Shown piece by piece: positions 33,271 through 46,201 of a stretch of 64,000 nt of DNA. Below the pieces are notes generated by a model that saw only the letters and a program-made list of their open reading frames with translations, was not told the DNA's origin and searched no databases. The stretch is from Prostheceraeus crozeri. Lineage: Eukaryota > Platyhelminthes > Polycladida > Euryleptidae. A program made the position numbers and the translations under genes. Positions within the stretch are counted from its first letter, which is position 1, and every line of letters starts with the position of its first letter. The DNA lies in the NCBI GenBank assembly GCA_907163375.1, contig CAJQUW010007902.1, positions 1 through 64,000 on the forward strand. The letters run 5' to 3'.

Positions 33271-33665
33271 TACTTAGTTTGTCGGATAACGCTATCATAG
33301 CGGTAAGATAGCGTTCCAAAACACATCTGCAAACTGTTGACCAGCCAAAATTGCTAGTTATAGATATCTATGGTTGAAAAACGATTTCTATGCCATTCAT
33401 TGAGGAACAATAAAGTACAAATTCCCTAATAGTTCAAGCAATTACTGTACATAGAAATCGGCTAAGTGTGGTGATAAATCGCTTACATTACTCTGTCCAA
33501 AAAAACAGAGTGTAACAATTCGGTTGCAACACTCGTTTGTCGATCTCAGGCTTCGCCCTCGATCGTCACTCGTGATGCAACCTTCAACTATCATGTCGTG
33601 TTGAATGAATGCTAACATGATTGTGAATTATGACCTTGCAGCCAATGACCTCGTCATGTAACTGA

Positions 33666-34053
33666 TTGACGACCATTCATGATCAATTAATCTCCAACTT
33701 TCATGCTGTGAACTCATTTTCATGTTATCCCACATCGCTTGAGGAAGTTGATATAATGACTGAATATCTCGAAACAGCACTTTTACAAAGCTGTGACAAG
33801 TGCTTGGAAAACTCTATACTATCACTGACTGCAAATCTTCCATGGGGCTTTGTCTCTGATTGAAGAGAAAAGGCGCTTACGACGACAATCATCTCCTCAA
33901 ATCAGCTCTGAAATTCGACGCCAACCAGGAATTCTCAAAATTCTCAACGCAGTTGATTTAGCACGTAAAGAGAGACGAATCACCAAATATATCTGCATTT
34001 TGGGCAAACACTCAAATTTGCGTTTTGTGGAAAATAATCCAACAGTATATTGA
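33666..34053 (+). pseudogene. LINE remnant (Jockey-like linker), R copy B
   Basis: Duplicate of 21480-21879 with the same two short frames (EEVDIMTEYLETAL and LIEEKRRLRRQSSP). Confidence 0.35.
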
Positions 34054-34177
34054 TCTCTATTTTAGCAGACGTTTCGGTGGCTGATGATGTTGATGTACCA
34101 ACCTTGATCACTGCCAAATACAGAGATTATAACGCAAATGAAAGATAATAATAAATATCAAATTTATTTTATGCTAA

Positions 34178-34763
34178 TCAGATGTCCCTAATATCATCAT
34201 CAGAATATAGATTTGGATCCCACTTTTCAGTTACTGTCGATGCGGACTTCTTTGTCGCATTGCAATCAATAAATATTGCAGACCCACAGGGTGATTGATG
34301 GAAAGAACTGGGTAAAGTAGCAAGACAGTACTGTGCTTCATTCCTAATTATTTGCTGCTTACTGTAGCCGTTTCCATCCGTTCCGGAAAATGGCCTCCCA
34401 CCTCGTTCTGGACCACAGACTTCTGCTCCTCGCAATTCTCGAGAAGATCTTGGGAGCTCGTCTCTCCACCTTAGTTTTTGTCTTCCTCGTTTTCTTCCGC
34501 AGTCCCTCGGTGTCCACTCCGTTACGCGTACAGTCCATCGATTGTCAGTTCTCCTTGAGAGGTGACGGCCCAATTCCTAATTAACCACTTCTAAATTTCC
34601 AGATTAAAGCAACATTCATGATGCACCACGTTATATCTTCCAAAATTTCATGCCGTCTGTTGCAGGGTTGAAACCGGTCGGTACTGAACCGGCGTCTCTG
34701 CAACCTACTAATTAGACAGATCGTCTCTTCTTCTGTTTGACTAGAAAGGAAACATTGGAACAT
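34178..34763 (-). pseudogene. LINE polyprotein C-terminal tail, R copy B
   Basis: Duplicate of 22004-22560 (RWTVRVTEW and GRQKLRWRDEL motifs). One residue difference (DDDIRDI versus DDDIKDI) and a 26-bp extra stretch separate the copies. Confidence 0.55.
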
Positions 34764-34877
34764 GTAACGTTAATGAAATGGCACAATCTACTGACATAAT
34801 ACCATAGCAATCGAACAATGAGCAGCCAATTCAACGATGAACACGTCAAATTGTGCGAAGTTTCAGTGACTGTTATC

Positions 34878-35954
34878 AACCGGATCACACAGCAAGGAGA
34901 CACAGTCGATATCAAGTTCTGCAGAGAAGTTTGTGAACGTTTTTCGTCAGCCTGCTAACTTTTTTAATAATCATCGGAAGGGCGAACATGATCGAGAAAA
35001 CTTTTATGCAATGATCTGAATTCTTCGAATCTGAAGGAATCGCCGCGATCGGAGCATTTTGAAGGAATTCACAGCAATCCGCAAGCGACGCACGACTATT
35101 TTTCCAATCTCTGCAAGGTATTAAAAATTTCTCTTTCCCACTTAATAAGTTCCTGCATGTGCCATTATTTTGATTCAGTTTGCACTTCTAGCAAAGCGAT
35201 ACAACTAAATAATCTAATTCTGCGCGGGCAGCTGTTCATCTTAGACTGCTAGACATCATCCGATTTCTATGTAGCACACGGTAGGCTTACCGGTACATCG
35301 GGTACATCGGGAAAGCTTGAGTTCCCGATGGTGAGCAACGATGCTGATTTTCATCAATTTCTGTCCAAGTTTATCTTCTGTCAGGAAATTAGGCAAATAT
35401 TCGTATATTTTGTACGCGCATAAAAAGTATGTTGAACAGCAATGCGTGTAACAACTTATTCAAATTGTGGAATAATTTTTTGGTCAAATAGGCTAGCAAG
35501 GATATGATTCTTCTTTTTAGTTTTTATTGCTTGATTAAGTCTATCAACATAAGAGCAATGCCCATCTGAAGAGGGCTTCAATGACAATAATCTGAGAGCT
35601 GTGAGGGTCACAATCTTCATTAACTTTTCATGCATCATGTTTTATTACTTCTTTTTCAAACCGCTCGCTCGTAATACTTCTTTCATTTAGCTAGCAATGG
35701 AATGTCTGCTGTGGTGTTAAGGCATCTATTGCGATCAAGTTGGGTCATCGCGCTGTCGAACATTTGAAATGTGTATATTGCCATCCATATACGGCATGTT
35801 AGACCAGCACAGCAATACATGAAAAATTCTGATTATGAAGCAGACATATTTTAGAGCTGAAATGATTTAAAGTTATTATGAATGAAGCTATAGTTTGAAT
35901 GAAGTAATGCAGCTGTCATCAAATCTTGGTATTAAACATCAATAAATGGCTATT
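34878..35954. other. no recognisable gene
   Basis: Unique-looking AT-rich DNA right of repeat R. Short frames show no motif. A TACATCGGG duplication lies near 35293-35310. Confidence 0.5.
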
Positions 35955-35956
35955 TA

Positions 35957-37504
35957 CAGTGATGATCATGAAAAGTGGACCATCTAAATTTTGTCTCAAT
36001 TTAATGAAGTTTTGTCAATAATAGGCACACATTTGGCAGATGAATAAAATAAAGGTTGATGAAATAAAGTTTCAGTGTTGTTCAGTGGCTCTGCAGAGCC
36101 ATTTGACTCAAATGCTAGGTTCACCGATGGTCACTTATATTTCACAACGTCATCAGAAAATTCAATCACTTAATCGAATCCGGAAAGGCATGCTTTCGAT
36201 CAGGCGCTTGATCACTACTTAATCTAAACTTTCCCACTCTTGCCTTAACAAAACTCCAAGTCGAGAAACACCATCTCCAGGAAGAATAAATCGACACACA
36301 CCGCACTTCAGTAAATGTGCATTTTTACAAAACTTTTCCAAATCCATCAGAATCATGCTATGACTTTGGATATAAAGTTCAATTCGTCCATTCATCCATA
36401 TCGCAGCACAAATAAGCAATCTTTTGTCTCCTTGATTCAGTCAATGTCAAATGATCAGGAATTGCATCACCTGACTTCATCCTAACTCTCAAAAGACCAT
36501 TGAGACCTTGGAGACATACGGAGTCTTCAATAATCCATGGCATCAATCGAAACAGTTTGATTCCATTGAAAAGCCAGTGGCAGTTGTTATCCTCTCCGCT
36601 TAGAGGCCCGCTTCAGCCTCTAGCAATTGTGGTTGACAGTCAATTCGATCTCTGATGGTCTCTTACGGCTGACGCAGTGTTCACTTTTCATGCGACGCCT
36701 AACCGTTATGGTAGAAACCGTCGGCTTCTGATGTGAACTCCTCAACTGGCCGAAGAAAAAGCGGCATCGTTTCTTACCAAGCGAATAATCATCCGAGCTG
36801 GTCGAAAGCTTGTCTTTCCTTTCCGATCGGATCCAACTTTTCTAGGAAGGGAGAAAAATATTAGTTTTCCTCCTTTAGATGGTGGTCCCTGGGACAATCA
36901 TGTACTTTTCGGCAAACCAACCGTTCTGACTACTCTTCTGACAAAAGAGTAAGAACTTTGCGCTTCAAACACTTTCGTAAACTTCAACTCAGTCATCATG
37001 ACATAAGATGACTTCGAAACCGAAAAGAAACTTTGTCTACAAGTTATCTAGGTCAACACTTTGATATGGGTATGCAGACATCTAGACACAACACAACAGA
37101 TATTGAAAGCCTGAAATGACCCTGTCAGCGACAGAAGATGTAAACAACTTTTCAACAATTAATAGAAACAGAAAATTATGCAGTGAATGTGGGACATCAC
37201 AACTTTGTGTTATTTCATAATAACATTATGCTGGATTCAATATCATGCTCATAATTTTTCGTATTGAAATTCTGAGATTTCTAATACAGGCGATTTTTAC
37301 ATTTTGACCTCTGTCCACCTAAAATAATAGCGTCCACCTAATGTCCATCTAATAAAAAAAACTAAATCTCCACCTTATTGAAAAGCTGAGAACATACGCT
37401 CTCGAATGATGTATGGCTTGTTATTGTAAAATGAGATTGAAAGGCAGGAGAACCGATAGAAGTTTGGCATAATTTAGGTGGTCCGTTATTTATGATCAAG
37501 TCTG
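35957..37504 (-). mobile_element. Tc1-like DNA transposon, decayed
   Basis: The left end CAGTGATGATCATGAAAAG and the inverted right end CAGACTTGATCATAAATAAC begin imperfect inverted repeats of about 40 bp that share GGACCA and CTAAATT. TA flanks both (35955-35956, 37505-37506). A minus-strand transposase remnant inside resembles the one at 32074-32691, so this is an older relative of that element. Confidence 0.82.
36219..36620 (-). pseudogene. Tc1-like transposase remnant
   Basis: The minus strand reads in pieces a match to the 32074-32691 protein. The pieces are NCHWLFN, then SGDAIPDHL, then IWMNGRIELYIQ, and finally ILPGDGVSRLGVLLRQEWESLD. Frames change between pieces and the segment with the second Asp and the Glu is missing, so only the flanks of the catalytic domain survive. 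Confidence 0.65.
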
Positions 37505-37506
37505 TA

Positions 37507-38336
37507 GAAGTACGTAGAATAGTACGTATTTTATGCTTGCTTACTTCTTTGTGCCATGCGTATTAAATGCACGAATGGCATGCGAATTTTTCATTAAATA
37601 ATTGATAAACTCATCATCTTTATTTAGCAACTTTGGAAAAATTTCCTTCCTATAACCTGAAGGTAGTTATTCAATCCCCAGAATAGTGAGAAAACCTATT
37701 GTCTCTCTGTAAAATTGCGACATTGTGAATTAGTGCGGTTTTACTCAACTCATTTAGCAACAATGTCAATTCTCGAGGTTGTGACGCACAATACTGAGTA
37801 TTTGTTATTTTGTTTCTTCATTTTTCGATCTTTTTAAAGACTTTCAGCGCCAGAGTTTCAGAGAAAAAGAAAAAAATTCTTTCTTATTTGTGACCCTCCT
37901 ATGAACATCTTGTTATTATATATTTGCTCAATACTTAATGAAATCTATCAAAGAAGTTGTTAGTTTCGAGGTTTTTTTAGTTATGATAACCAATTTGCTG
38001 AATGAAGTTTTGTTCTTAATCTTGCATTACGAATGAGTGGCATAAGTTGCAAATGAAAGAGAATGCGGTGTTTTTATAGAAGTGTCTGTCACCATTTTGC
38101 GTATTGCGTGGGTGCCACCCTTAAGTCGGTACGAAAGTCATTTAATCACTTGAATTCATGCACTGTGACCAATTTTGGTGTGTGTGTGTGTGTGTGAGCA
38201 GCGTGTGTCGATGGCCATCACTAGGGTGGAAAATTTGTCTACAAAACAAAAAAGTAATTAACCCATTAATTTCAAATTTTTGACCATGCGCATTTTGTCT
38301 TATAAGTTTCATTTTCATCCCTAACAAAATTCAACT
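37507..38336. other. no recognisable gene
   Basis: AT-rich spacer. It contains a (GT)10 microsatellite at about 38177-38198 and nothing else that I can name. Confidence 0.5.
38177..38198. repeat. (GT)n microsatellite
   Basis: About ten uninterrupted GT units. Confidence 0.9.
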
Positions 38337-38338
38337 TA

Positions 38339-39241
38339 CCGTAAAACCTCTATTTGAACGGCACCTCTAATATAACGGCAGTCTAGAGGAGGAGTTGAAA
38401 AATTGAATGGCACCCTCTAATTGAACGCTACCTCTAATTTCACGACACTTTGATGAATTCATCTCCTACATCAATTACATGACTGAAATAATCTTCTGCA
38501 AAACGTGTAGAACAGGAAAATAGTTTGTAGAATGCTATGGAGCTATTTTTAAAGGCTGGGAAGTCCCATTCAAGGCCAAAGTCAGACAGTTCTACCAGAA
38601 TTGGATGTTGCACGGCGAGAAGAGCTACACCAAATCCGGCAACATGCGAGCGCCATCAGTGGAAGTATACTTGAAATGGATTGTCGATGCCTGGTATCAG
38701 CTGCCGAAGGATCTGATCATCAAGTCATTCAAAGGATGCGGACTGACCAACGCTCTCGACGGCTCGGAGGATTGCCAGATCCATTGTTTCAAGCCAGACT
38801 CGGACGGTCCAATTCAGACTGGTTTGCAACTTCTCCAGCAAGCCCGAGCCAATGCTGGTGTCGAACGTGGAATCAATCAGAACTTTGACGATGATGCTGA
38901 GGGTGATGCGAATGACGAGGACAGCTACAACAGCGACGTGTCACTTGATTTTCACTAGTGAGCTTGTGATTTCTAACCAGTGATTACCGGTAACCTGTGT
39001 TTGTTAACTTTTGTCAAATAGATATACCGGTATGCAGAGTTCTTATGTTGCTTGTTTTCGCTTTTCATCTACAAAATTTACAGATGTAAGATAAAAATTA
39101 CTGAAAATTTCATCTCTAAATTCTGATCAGCTAGTCGAAAAATAGAACGACACTCTCTAATTGAACGACTCCTCTAATTAAACGGCAGTGCGGGGAAAGG
39201 TTTGAAAAATAGAGCATGCCATTCAAATAGAGGTTTCACGG
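38339..39241 (+). mobile_element. pogo/Tigger-like DNA transposon, internally shortened
   Basis: The left end CCGTAAAACCTCTATTTG and inverted right end CCGTGAAACCTCTATTTG form 23-bp terminal repeats with two mismatches, flanked by TA (38337-38338 and 39242-39243). Subterminal copies of CTCTAATT-GAACG occur on both sides. At 903 bp it is far shorter than a complete pogo element. Only the end of the transposase is inside. Confidence 0.92.
38601..38958 (+). pseudogene. pogo-like transposase, C-terminal part only
   Basis: The reading GNMRAPSVEVYLKWIVDAW, then KSFKGCGLTNALDGSEDCQI, then HCFK matches the region after the DDE catalytic core in pogo/Tigger and jerky-type proteins. It is followed by an acidic tail (DDDAEGDANDEDS). 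The CENP-B-type DNA-binding and catalytic domains are absent. The tail itself is open to its stop at 38956-38958, so internal deletion rather than point decay made this copy non-autonomous. Confidence 0.85.
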
Positions 39242-39243
39242 TA

Positions 39244-39880
39244 TTTTGATTTAGCAATGTGAGCTAAGACTAAGAAACACTATCGGCAACTCTTTACCTT
39301 CGCCATCTTTTTTGATTTTTCTGTTTTTTTAATATTGCATTTTAACATTGAGAAAATGCGTTCGACGGTAGCACTGGTGAGTCTAAGGGCATTATTTAAT
39401 TATCTTATTCTCATGATTCATGTATTTTGTTGAGAGGACTTTTGCAAAGTTTACTAACCTATGCGATGAATTTCATCGTCGAAAAAGTGTTTGACGTTTA
39501 CTTTATATGGCTGAGTGAGCGCAGACGATATCAGCGTCATCGTTCAATCGGAATGAATAGAAGGAAGTCGTCTCTGAATATGCTCCTGATTCAATGAGAA
39601 ACTCACAAGATAATCGAAGCAGAGTCGGCAAGCAAGAAAGGATGTTATCAAAGGATTTATATCGAGAAAAAAACAGATTAGGCCTCGAAAATATTTCGTC
39701 CTAAATGTCGGGAAGTAATGAGATGCACTTCAAAAGCAGCAGAAGATCAGATATACATTTTTTCATACTTATTTCGATTAGTTGTCTTGCTACAATCCTT
39801 TATTGATCACATTTTCATATATGGCTCAATCGTGGACACGGCTATTCCACGGCAGTGCACAGCTCTTCTTGTGATTAGCA
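39244..39880. other. no recognisable gene
   Basis: AT-rich sequence without motifs. Confidence 0.45.
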
Positions 39881-40480
39881 GAGATAATCAAAAATTAATT
39901 GAATTTCAATTAATTGATTTCAGTTAATTGATTCCTCAGTAATTCAATTTCAATTAATTGATTTCATCAATTTGGTATGTCAATTGACTGATTGACTCGA
40001 GTTCCTGTTACAATAAATTGTTTGCTTATTAAGGAATTCCCGCTTGATATACTTGTTCACAATGATGCCAAAATTAGGGCTACATCATTCAGCTACACAG
40101 TGGATAATTTTCATACATCTTTATTATCTAATGAAGGACTTATCCGACAAGCAGCACTTGATCATGAAGAATTCTAGTATCTGGACAATATATAGCTTCT
40201 GAATAGTCCACTAAGGGTCAACACGCGTCTAGGCGTTCATTCATTATTCAACAACTATTGCAACAAATATCAAGGTAATCTGCGAGGTGTCCAACATCTG
40301 CTTGCAACTTCCTTAACCAACGGATTGATTATGTCAACAAATTTCAATTTCAAATCCAATTTCAATTTATTGATAGGTTTGTAATTGCAATTTCAATTAA
40401 TTGTTTGCAGAGTTTCAATTTCAATTCATCGATTGTTTACGAAGGTCAATTTCAAATAATAGATTGAAAAGAGCAGTTAT
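39881..40480. repeat. degenerate simple repeat, ATTGATTTCAATTAATT type
   Basis: Irregular repeats of TTCAATTAATTGATTT and close variants occur at 39890-39970 and again at 40340-40480. A related TTAATTAATTTAATTTTAA patch lies at 40735-40790. Confidence 0.6.
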
Positions 40481-40799
40481 ATTGCAACCAATTTTTGATT
40501 AGAGAGGGAGAGAATCGCATATTTTTCTAAAATGGAAATCACATATAGTCGATTGCAACTGTACATGGAATGACTGCTTACAATGATGATACAATTCAAT
40601 ACTTTCATGAATATTCAATTTACAGACATATACATAAATCACTGAAATAAATAGATAGAACCAACCATAAGAAATAGTAAGGAAAATTAAGTACATGAAA
40701 GTCCGAAAATGCAACTCAATTTTTAAATAACTTCAATTTTATTTTAATTAATTAATTTAATTTTAAATCAACTTTAATTTTAATAATGACAGATAGTAT

Positions 40800-43700
40800 T
40801 CCATTTGAAAATACACAAGCCCAAGGCCAAAAAGGCACCAGATCTCCTAATTGTTGAAGACAACGGAATCCCTAATTGACTGATTCTGGAAAGTAAGTGC
40901 GGATAAACCCTGGTGATTAGTATAATGGTTGAACTACTTTGGTGTTTTGTACATTTTCATTATGGAGCTTTCATGAAGCTTTCATCATTATGGAAAACGA
41001 CTTAGAGAACATGACTGACTGATACCTATGCCGCCTGTTCAGTGTTACAGTTTCTTAAATTATGAGCCTCGGTGATTGTAGCAGAGGCAAAAGTCCACTG
41101 AGAATGAATTCGATCGTTGTAGTGAGAAGCAGAGAATATCAAAGGAATTTTGAATGTGCTTGAGAGTATTCCAATTAAAGAATAATTGGCAATTTCGCCG
41201 ATTGCGTGAATTAAATCGGTCTAAGTTGTGTTGAAAAAAATGGGATTGTCTGTCGCAATGTTTCAATCACTTTCGCTTTCATTATTAAGCACATTTAGAA
41301 TGTTGAAAACGCTAAAACTGTTTGATGTCGTTAAAAGGAAGAATGATTGCTGATGATATCGCTATAGGGCGTGCACAGAAAGATAATTTATGAACAAACT
41401 CCACCCTTCAATCATTAAAATCCTGTCTTTCGTCTGTAAAATCCTCAATTGAGTTGAATTTATATTTTATTCACGGCACATTCATGCATGTGAACCGATT
41501 TTCATAATCTTTTTTCATCTTAATCCTCAGGACCTCCTCTTTTCGGTCATCATAATGAATTTATGACAATCAATCTGACAAAGTCTTCTTCATGATAATT
41601 TTGGTCAAGGCAGAAAAAGTACCAAAAAAGCCTGTCGCCCAAGCGTACGGTAGGTACTCTATCTTCGGGAGGAAATTTCGTTATATATGGAGTCATGTAT
41701 CATGTGAAAGTGCATAAACTTTGCTTTCAACCAGACTATAATTCAGGATTGCATTTACATTAACTTGGGAATGTTTTTTCAAATTTTCCCCCAAAAAAAC
41801 TGTTGCCTTCTGACCGATACCATTTTTGTCTTCTGACGGATGCACATTTCTCAACTTAGAAATGATGTTTTCATTTTCTTTATATGCACCGGAATGCATC
41901 ATTTGTGTGTCTAGTTATTGCACCAAAAGTAAAAAAATCAACTTTAGATAGTCATAAATGAGCAATTACGAACTTTTCAAAAATGTCCTGTATTCTTTAC
42001 ACTAGACATTTTTGATTGTTCTCAAAATTTCAATTTATTGCTGAAACCACATTTTTATCCGAAATTCGTGAGAACTCATCCACGGAATTATCAAGAGCCA
42101 AAATGTTATCATACATGCGAAGTTATATTTATAAGACAGTAACTATCATTTTCAAAATCTCGCAAAAAATTGAAATGTCATGACCGAGACTACATATATC
42201 GGTTAGAAGGCACCAGTAATAATATAAATGCAATAACCTGTAGAAGTACTCATTTGGTGTGGTCGCTACAATGATTTTCTAGTTCGCCATGTAAAATAGA
42301 ATATATGCGCAAATTTTAAAAGAAAACGAAATTGCAAGTTTTGAAAAGACAAAAATTGCCCAAAATGTTAACATTAAATGGATTTACCCAAGTCAACTTT
42401 GAACTTCTATGTCTGTGTTTGTATACACTTGCATTGCGTAAATTCAACAATGCGTCGACAAGCCACACAAACCATGTTTTCATAAATAAAATGAATGAAA
42501 ATGTTGCATTTCAATAATTTCTGGGGAATAAAAACGGCTAGTGCTAAAACGTCATCGTATGATGGTCATGAAACCATGTAGTCATCATGTCAATTCATTA
42601 CTCAGTTGTTGTTTAATTCTACTATCAAATTGCAATTTTTGATAAATGGTTGATTTTAGATGTGAAAACTCGATCGCATAGGAACAGGGCAATAAAAGAT
42701 TCATCATTTCAATATTACATTCTAAAAAAGGCATCTAAAAAGGAAAATATGAAAAACTTTCGACCATCCGACATTTGACTCTCCACTATCGTAAAAGAAC
42801 TCCGCAAAGGTATCAAATTATAGTTAAAAAAATGCGTCAAATTTTTGTTTCTTTTCTGAATCCATGCTATTTGCATGGAAGTTAGTCACATCATAAATGT
42901 ATTCAAGCCTCCTCGATTCTCATTAAAGAAACCCATGACTTGTATTCGTAATGAAATAAACGCTTTCTTGATTTGATTTGATATTGAAAACGCTCAAAAA
43001 CATTTCTCTATTTTAGCAAGCATTGCAAGAATGCATCTGCAAGATATTTAAATACAATGTGTCTGTGAAATATCAAAAACACCATATTGAGTGACTAGAA
43101 AGTCAACGAAGAGAAAGTTTTTATGAAAGAAGTCATGCCGTGGGCGATATCGGTTCAGCGAATTTTATCACAAAATTGAAAATAAATTGCTGTGTGAAAA
43201 AATTGTAAAAATGAAAAGAGGTTGCGGTGAAAAGTCGAAGAAACTCGCTACTGTGTTCCCAGAGCACACGTCTGTGAAGAACACCAATTTTCTCCGTGCT
43301 TAAGTACAATGCAGATTATTAGCTCACCCAGTATCCTAAATTTATCCTTAAAATTCTGCATTTTGCAGAGGCCCGTGTCCCTAGTTTCAGTTACAGGAAT
43401 GTCGCCCTTTTGGACGGTTTTGGATTCAAGCCACTTCTCTACGACAGGCAAAAAAATGAAGGTAGGGGATGTATTCAAACTTTTGGCCGAGAGCGTGCAT
43501 TGGAATTCCCATATAACCAGATATGACCAGACAGGATCGGTTCCGAAACCGAACCGGACATTTCTACCCAAATCGAAATAAGACCTGGAACCGGAACCGT
43601 AATCAATTATTGCATTAATGATAGAAATAGGATTTATATGTTACATCTACCAATCAGCTTATAATCTCTCAGAGTTCAACGTAAACAAATAATAGCTGCA

Positions 43701-45408
43701 GATATTTTTGCTGCGCCAACGAACAACAAAGTTGTCGTACTGTTCGAACTAAGCCAAATGCGGCAAATTGCTCACAAAAACCTGAGTAGAAATCAGGGAT
43801 GCGGAGCCCTATCAATACGACTCCAACTCCGGGGGCAAGTATATCAGCCTTAGTTCTGGTAACCTTCATCTTAGATAATTGTAGGCTTACCTGAGCCTGA
43901 TTTTAGTGATCATTGCTGTATCAAAAAAATCACTCTGTATGAAAGCTTACTATCTTTGCAAATCACTTGTTGGTGTGTCCTTTACAGGGTTTTCTGCAGT
44001 CTCTATCAGGCAGGAAAATGCCCAGGGTTACCGTGGCTATGGGGATTCTGTGGAGATTCTGAAGAGTTTTGACATTCACTAGAAACAATCGGAACTGACA
44101 CCATATCACATAATTAACTTCGATGTTGAATTACAAAGTATCACGCAGCCTACTCATCTCACCACTTAAGATGCATAAAGTATGAATTTGCTGATTATTT
44201 TCACATTCGCAACACATGTTCAATAATTTTTATTGACTTATAATGATAGTTTCTGGGGTGTCAAGGACGTCTGAAGGGGAAGAATTCTGCAAGTCTCCTT
44301 TGCTGCAGAGACTTGCAAATATTTGCTCTAATAATATAAATAGCTCAGATAAGATTATTTGTCATATAATTAAGCTTGCGTGATCAATGCGATTAGTAAT
44401 TGTTAACCTAGATTTTAAACTAATTACGATATAGAAGACCTGTTGGGTTCAACCCACAAAGAAAGACACATGAAAATGTTGAATGATTTTCGTCGGATAC
44501 ATGAACAGTGTGATAAAGATTTCTCACAACAAATCATTCAACTGCAAGCCATCTACTCGCATTGCAGTCATAGTTATAGTGAAAGCTCAGATTTTCACTT
44601 GTCCACGACTTGTCAGAACTTTCACTTTCATCTGATAGGCATCCTTAACTGCACACTTAAGTGCACCTCAATAAATGGTCCATTGTGCTGTATTTCATCA
44701 CCATACAAATGGGTCAACATCCTCCCAATTCTTGTGCAATAATTCGATGATATGAATGGTCGAGAATATCAGGATAATTTTCGTCGAAGTTTTTATCCAC
44801 AATAGTAGATTAGATTGATACAAAGCTTTTTCCTTCACTACGTGTACGCCTATATAGTCGATTTCTACTGCGAAACAATTCTAGACTTGAGATGCAAAAG
44901 GCCAAACTCGCTTTGAAATTTTGCTTCTTTATCGGCATTAATGGAGATAGAATTATCAATGATTGTTAAATTATATCAATTAATGAATATTAAACTGGAA
45001 TATTCACACATATGAACATGGCATGATCCACTGAGCAATAAGCGATGGCTCTAATACATATTGGTAGACCGCAAACATGTAGTGGAGGCCTACATAAGAA
45101 TTTTTGACAGGTGACTTTTTTGTGATAGAGTGACCATTTTGAAGCACTGACAGTGTAGCAACATATGAATATTTTTAATTTATGTTCAACTCTGTCGTTG
45201 TATGTTGATGAACTTCATATTATCTGAGAATAGCACCACTACAAGCAACTCACTATGCAGAACTCACATTGGGAACCCCAAATACCAACTTACTGGACAG
45301 CCCAGGATTCTATTCTCACAAATGGAACATGTGAAACTCGTATATAATCTATCCAAACAGCCAAATACATGCACTCAAAATTATTTGCAGTAAAAATCGA
45401 GTCTTCAC
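40800..45408. other. 4.6 kb without a recognisable gene
   Basis: I see no convincing coding region, terminal repeats or RNA gene. The opposed open frames at 43248-43581 have no family motif. Short GGAACCGGAACCG-like and CGACTCCAACTCC-like patches lie near 43540-43830. Confidence 0.45.
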
Positions 45409-46201
45409 GAAAAGCAGCTGACTGAGAGTTTAGAATGTTATATGAAAACAGTGTTCACCACAACACTAGAAAGTTTTACTGCACTGTGTAGATTGTTTTA
45501 CAGTTTTAAAAGGTCCTATAGTAAGTAGTACGGTGGTGAATGCTTTATAAAACCAGGTAAAGTCTTGTCACAAACGTTGAGTGTGTGAGAGCTAGATCCA
45601 TGACATTGAATCGCGTGGGTCCTAAAGTCCTAAAGTCCATAAACCAAGGGTAGGGTCATATACGGTTGGATTTAGGGATTTAGGGTTTTGTATCACATGT
45701 GTTAACCGTTCGTGTAGAATACGTGAAGCACGTGTTCGCTTAAAAGTCTAAACGCAAACGTTGAAATAAGTTTTGGAAGAAGTCTTTGACATGATGTTGA
45801 AAAAAGTTTTATAAAATGTTTCTGCAGTCACACTCGTTAGCGTACCAGCTTTAATAAATGTGTTGTTTGCCTTTATCAAATTGAATGCGTGTGTAGACTG
45901 TTTTGTAAATAAAGACAGTGTTAAACGTTTTCACAGTCTGCATTGACAACATACAAGTATACACATAACAACCTGTAACGTTGTAAGTCGAATGCATATG
46001 AGTTAGGAAACACTCTAAGCACGTGTGAGATAAAAATCAACCTGCTAGATTAAGTGAGTCCCTCACAAAAGTGTCACAGCTATTTTACGGGAACTTGTAA
46101 AGGAGAACTGTGTATCATAAACGTCTGCCATCAGCTTAGCTAGATGAACATTACTCTCTCCTTCTTTCTTAGGCATGACATTCTTCACTCAGGTTTGAAT
46201 C

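Larger units (their letters stand above)
31680..34877 (+). repeat. direct repeat R, copy B, right of PLE-3
   Basis: Same 1.8-kb sequence as 20859-22677. It starts at the base where PLE-3 ends and stops at GTTATC, after which the flanking sequence differs from copy A. It holds a Tc1 insertion (31920-33270) and a 26-bp stretch near 34592 absent from copy A. Confidence 0.93.

Noticed and set aside
43248-43581. Opposed ORFs of 90 and 107 codons
   Set aside because: Both strands are open over the same stretch, neither shows a family motif, and no intron or regulatory context supports a gene.
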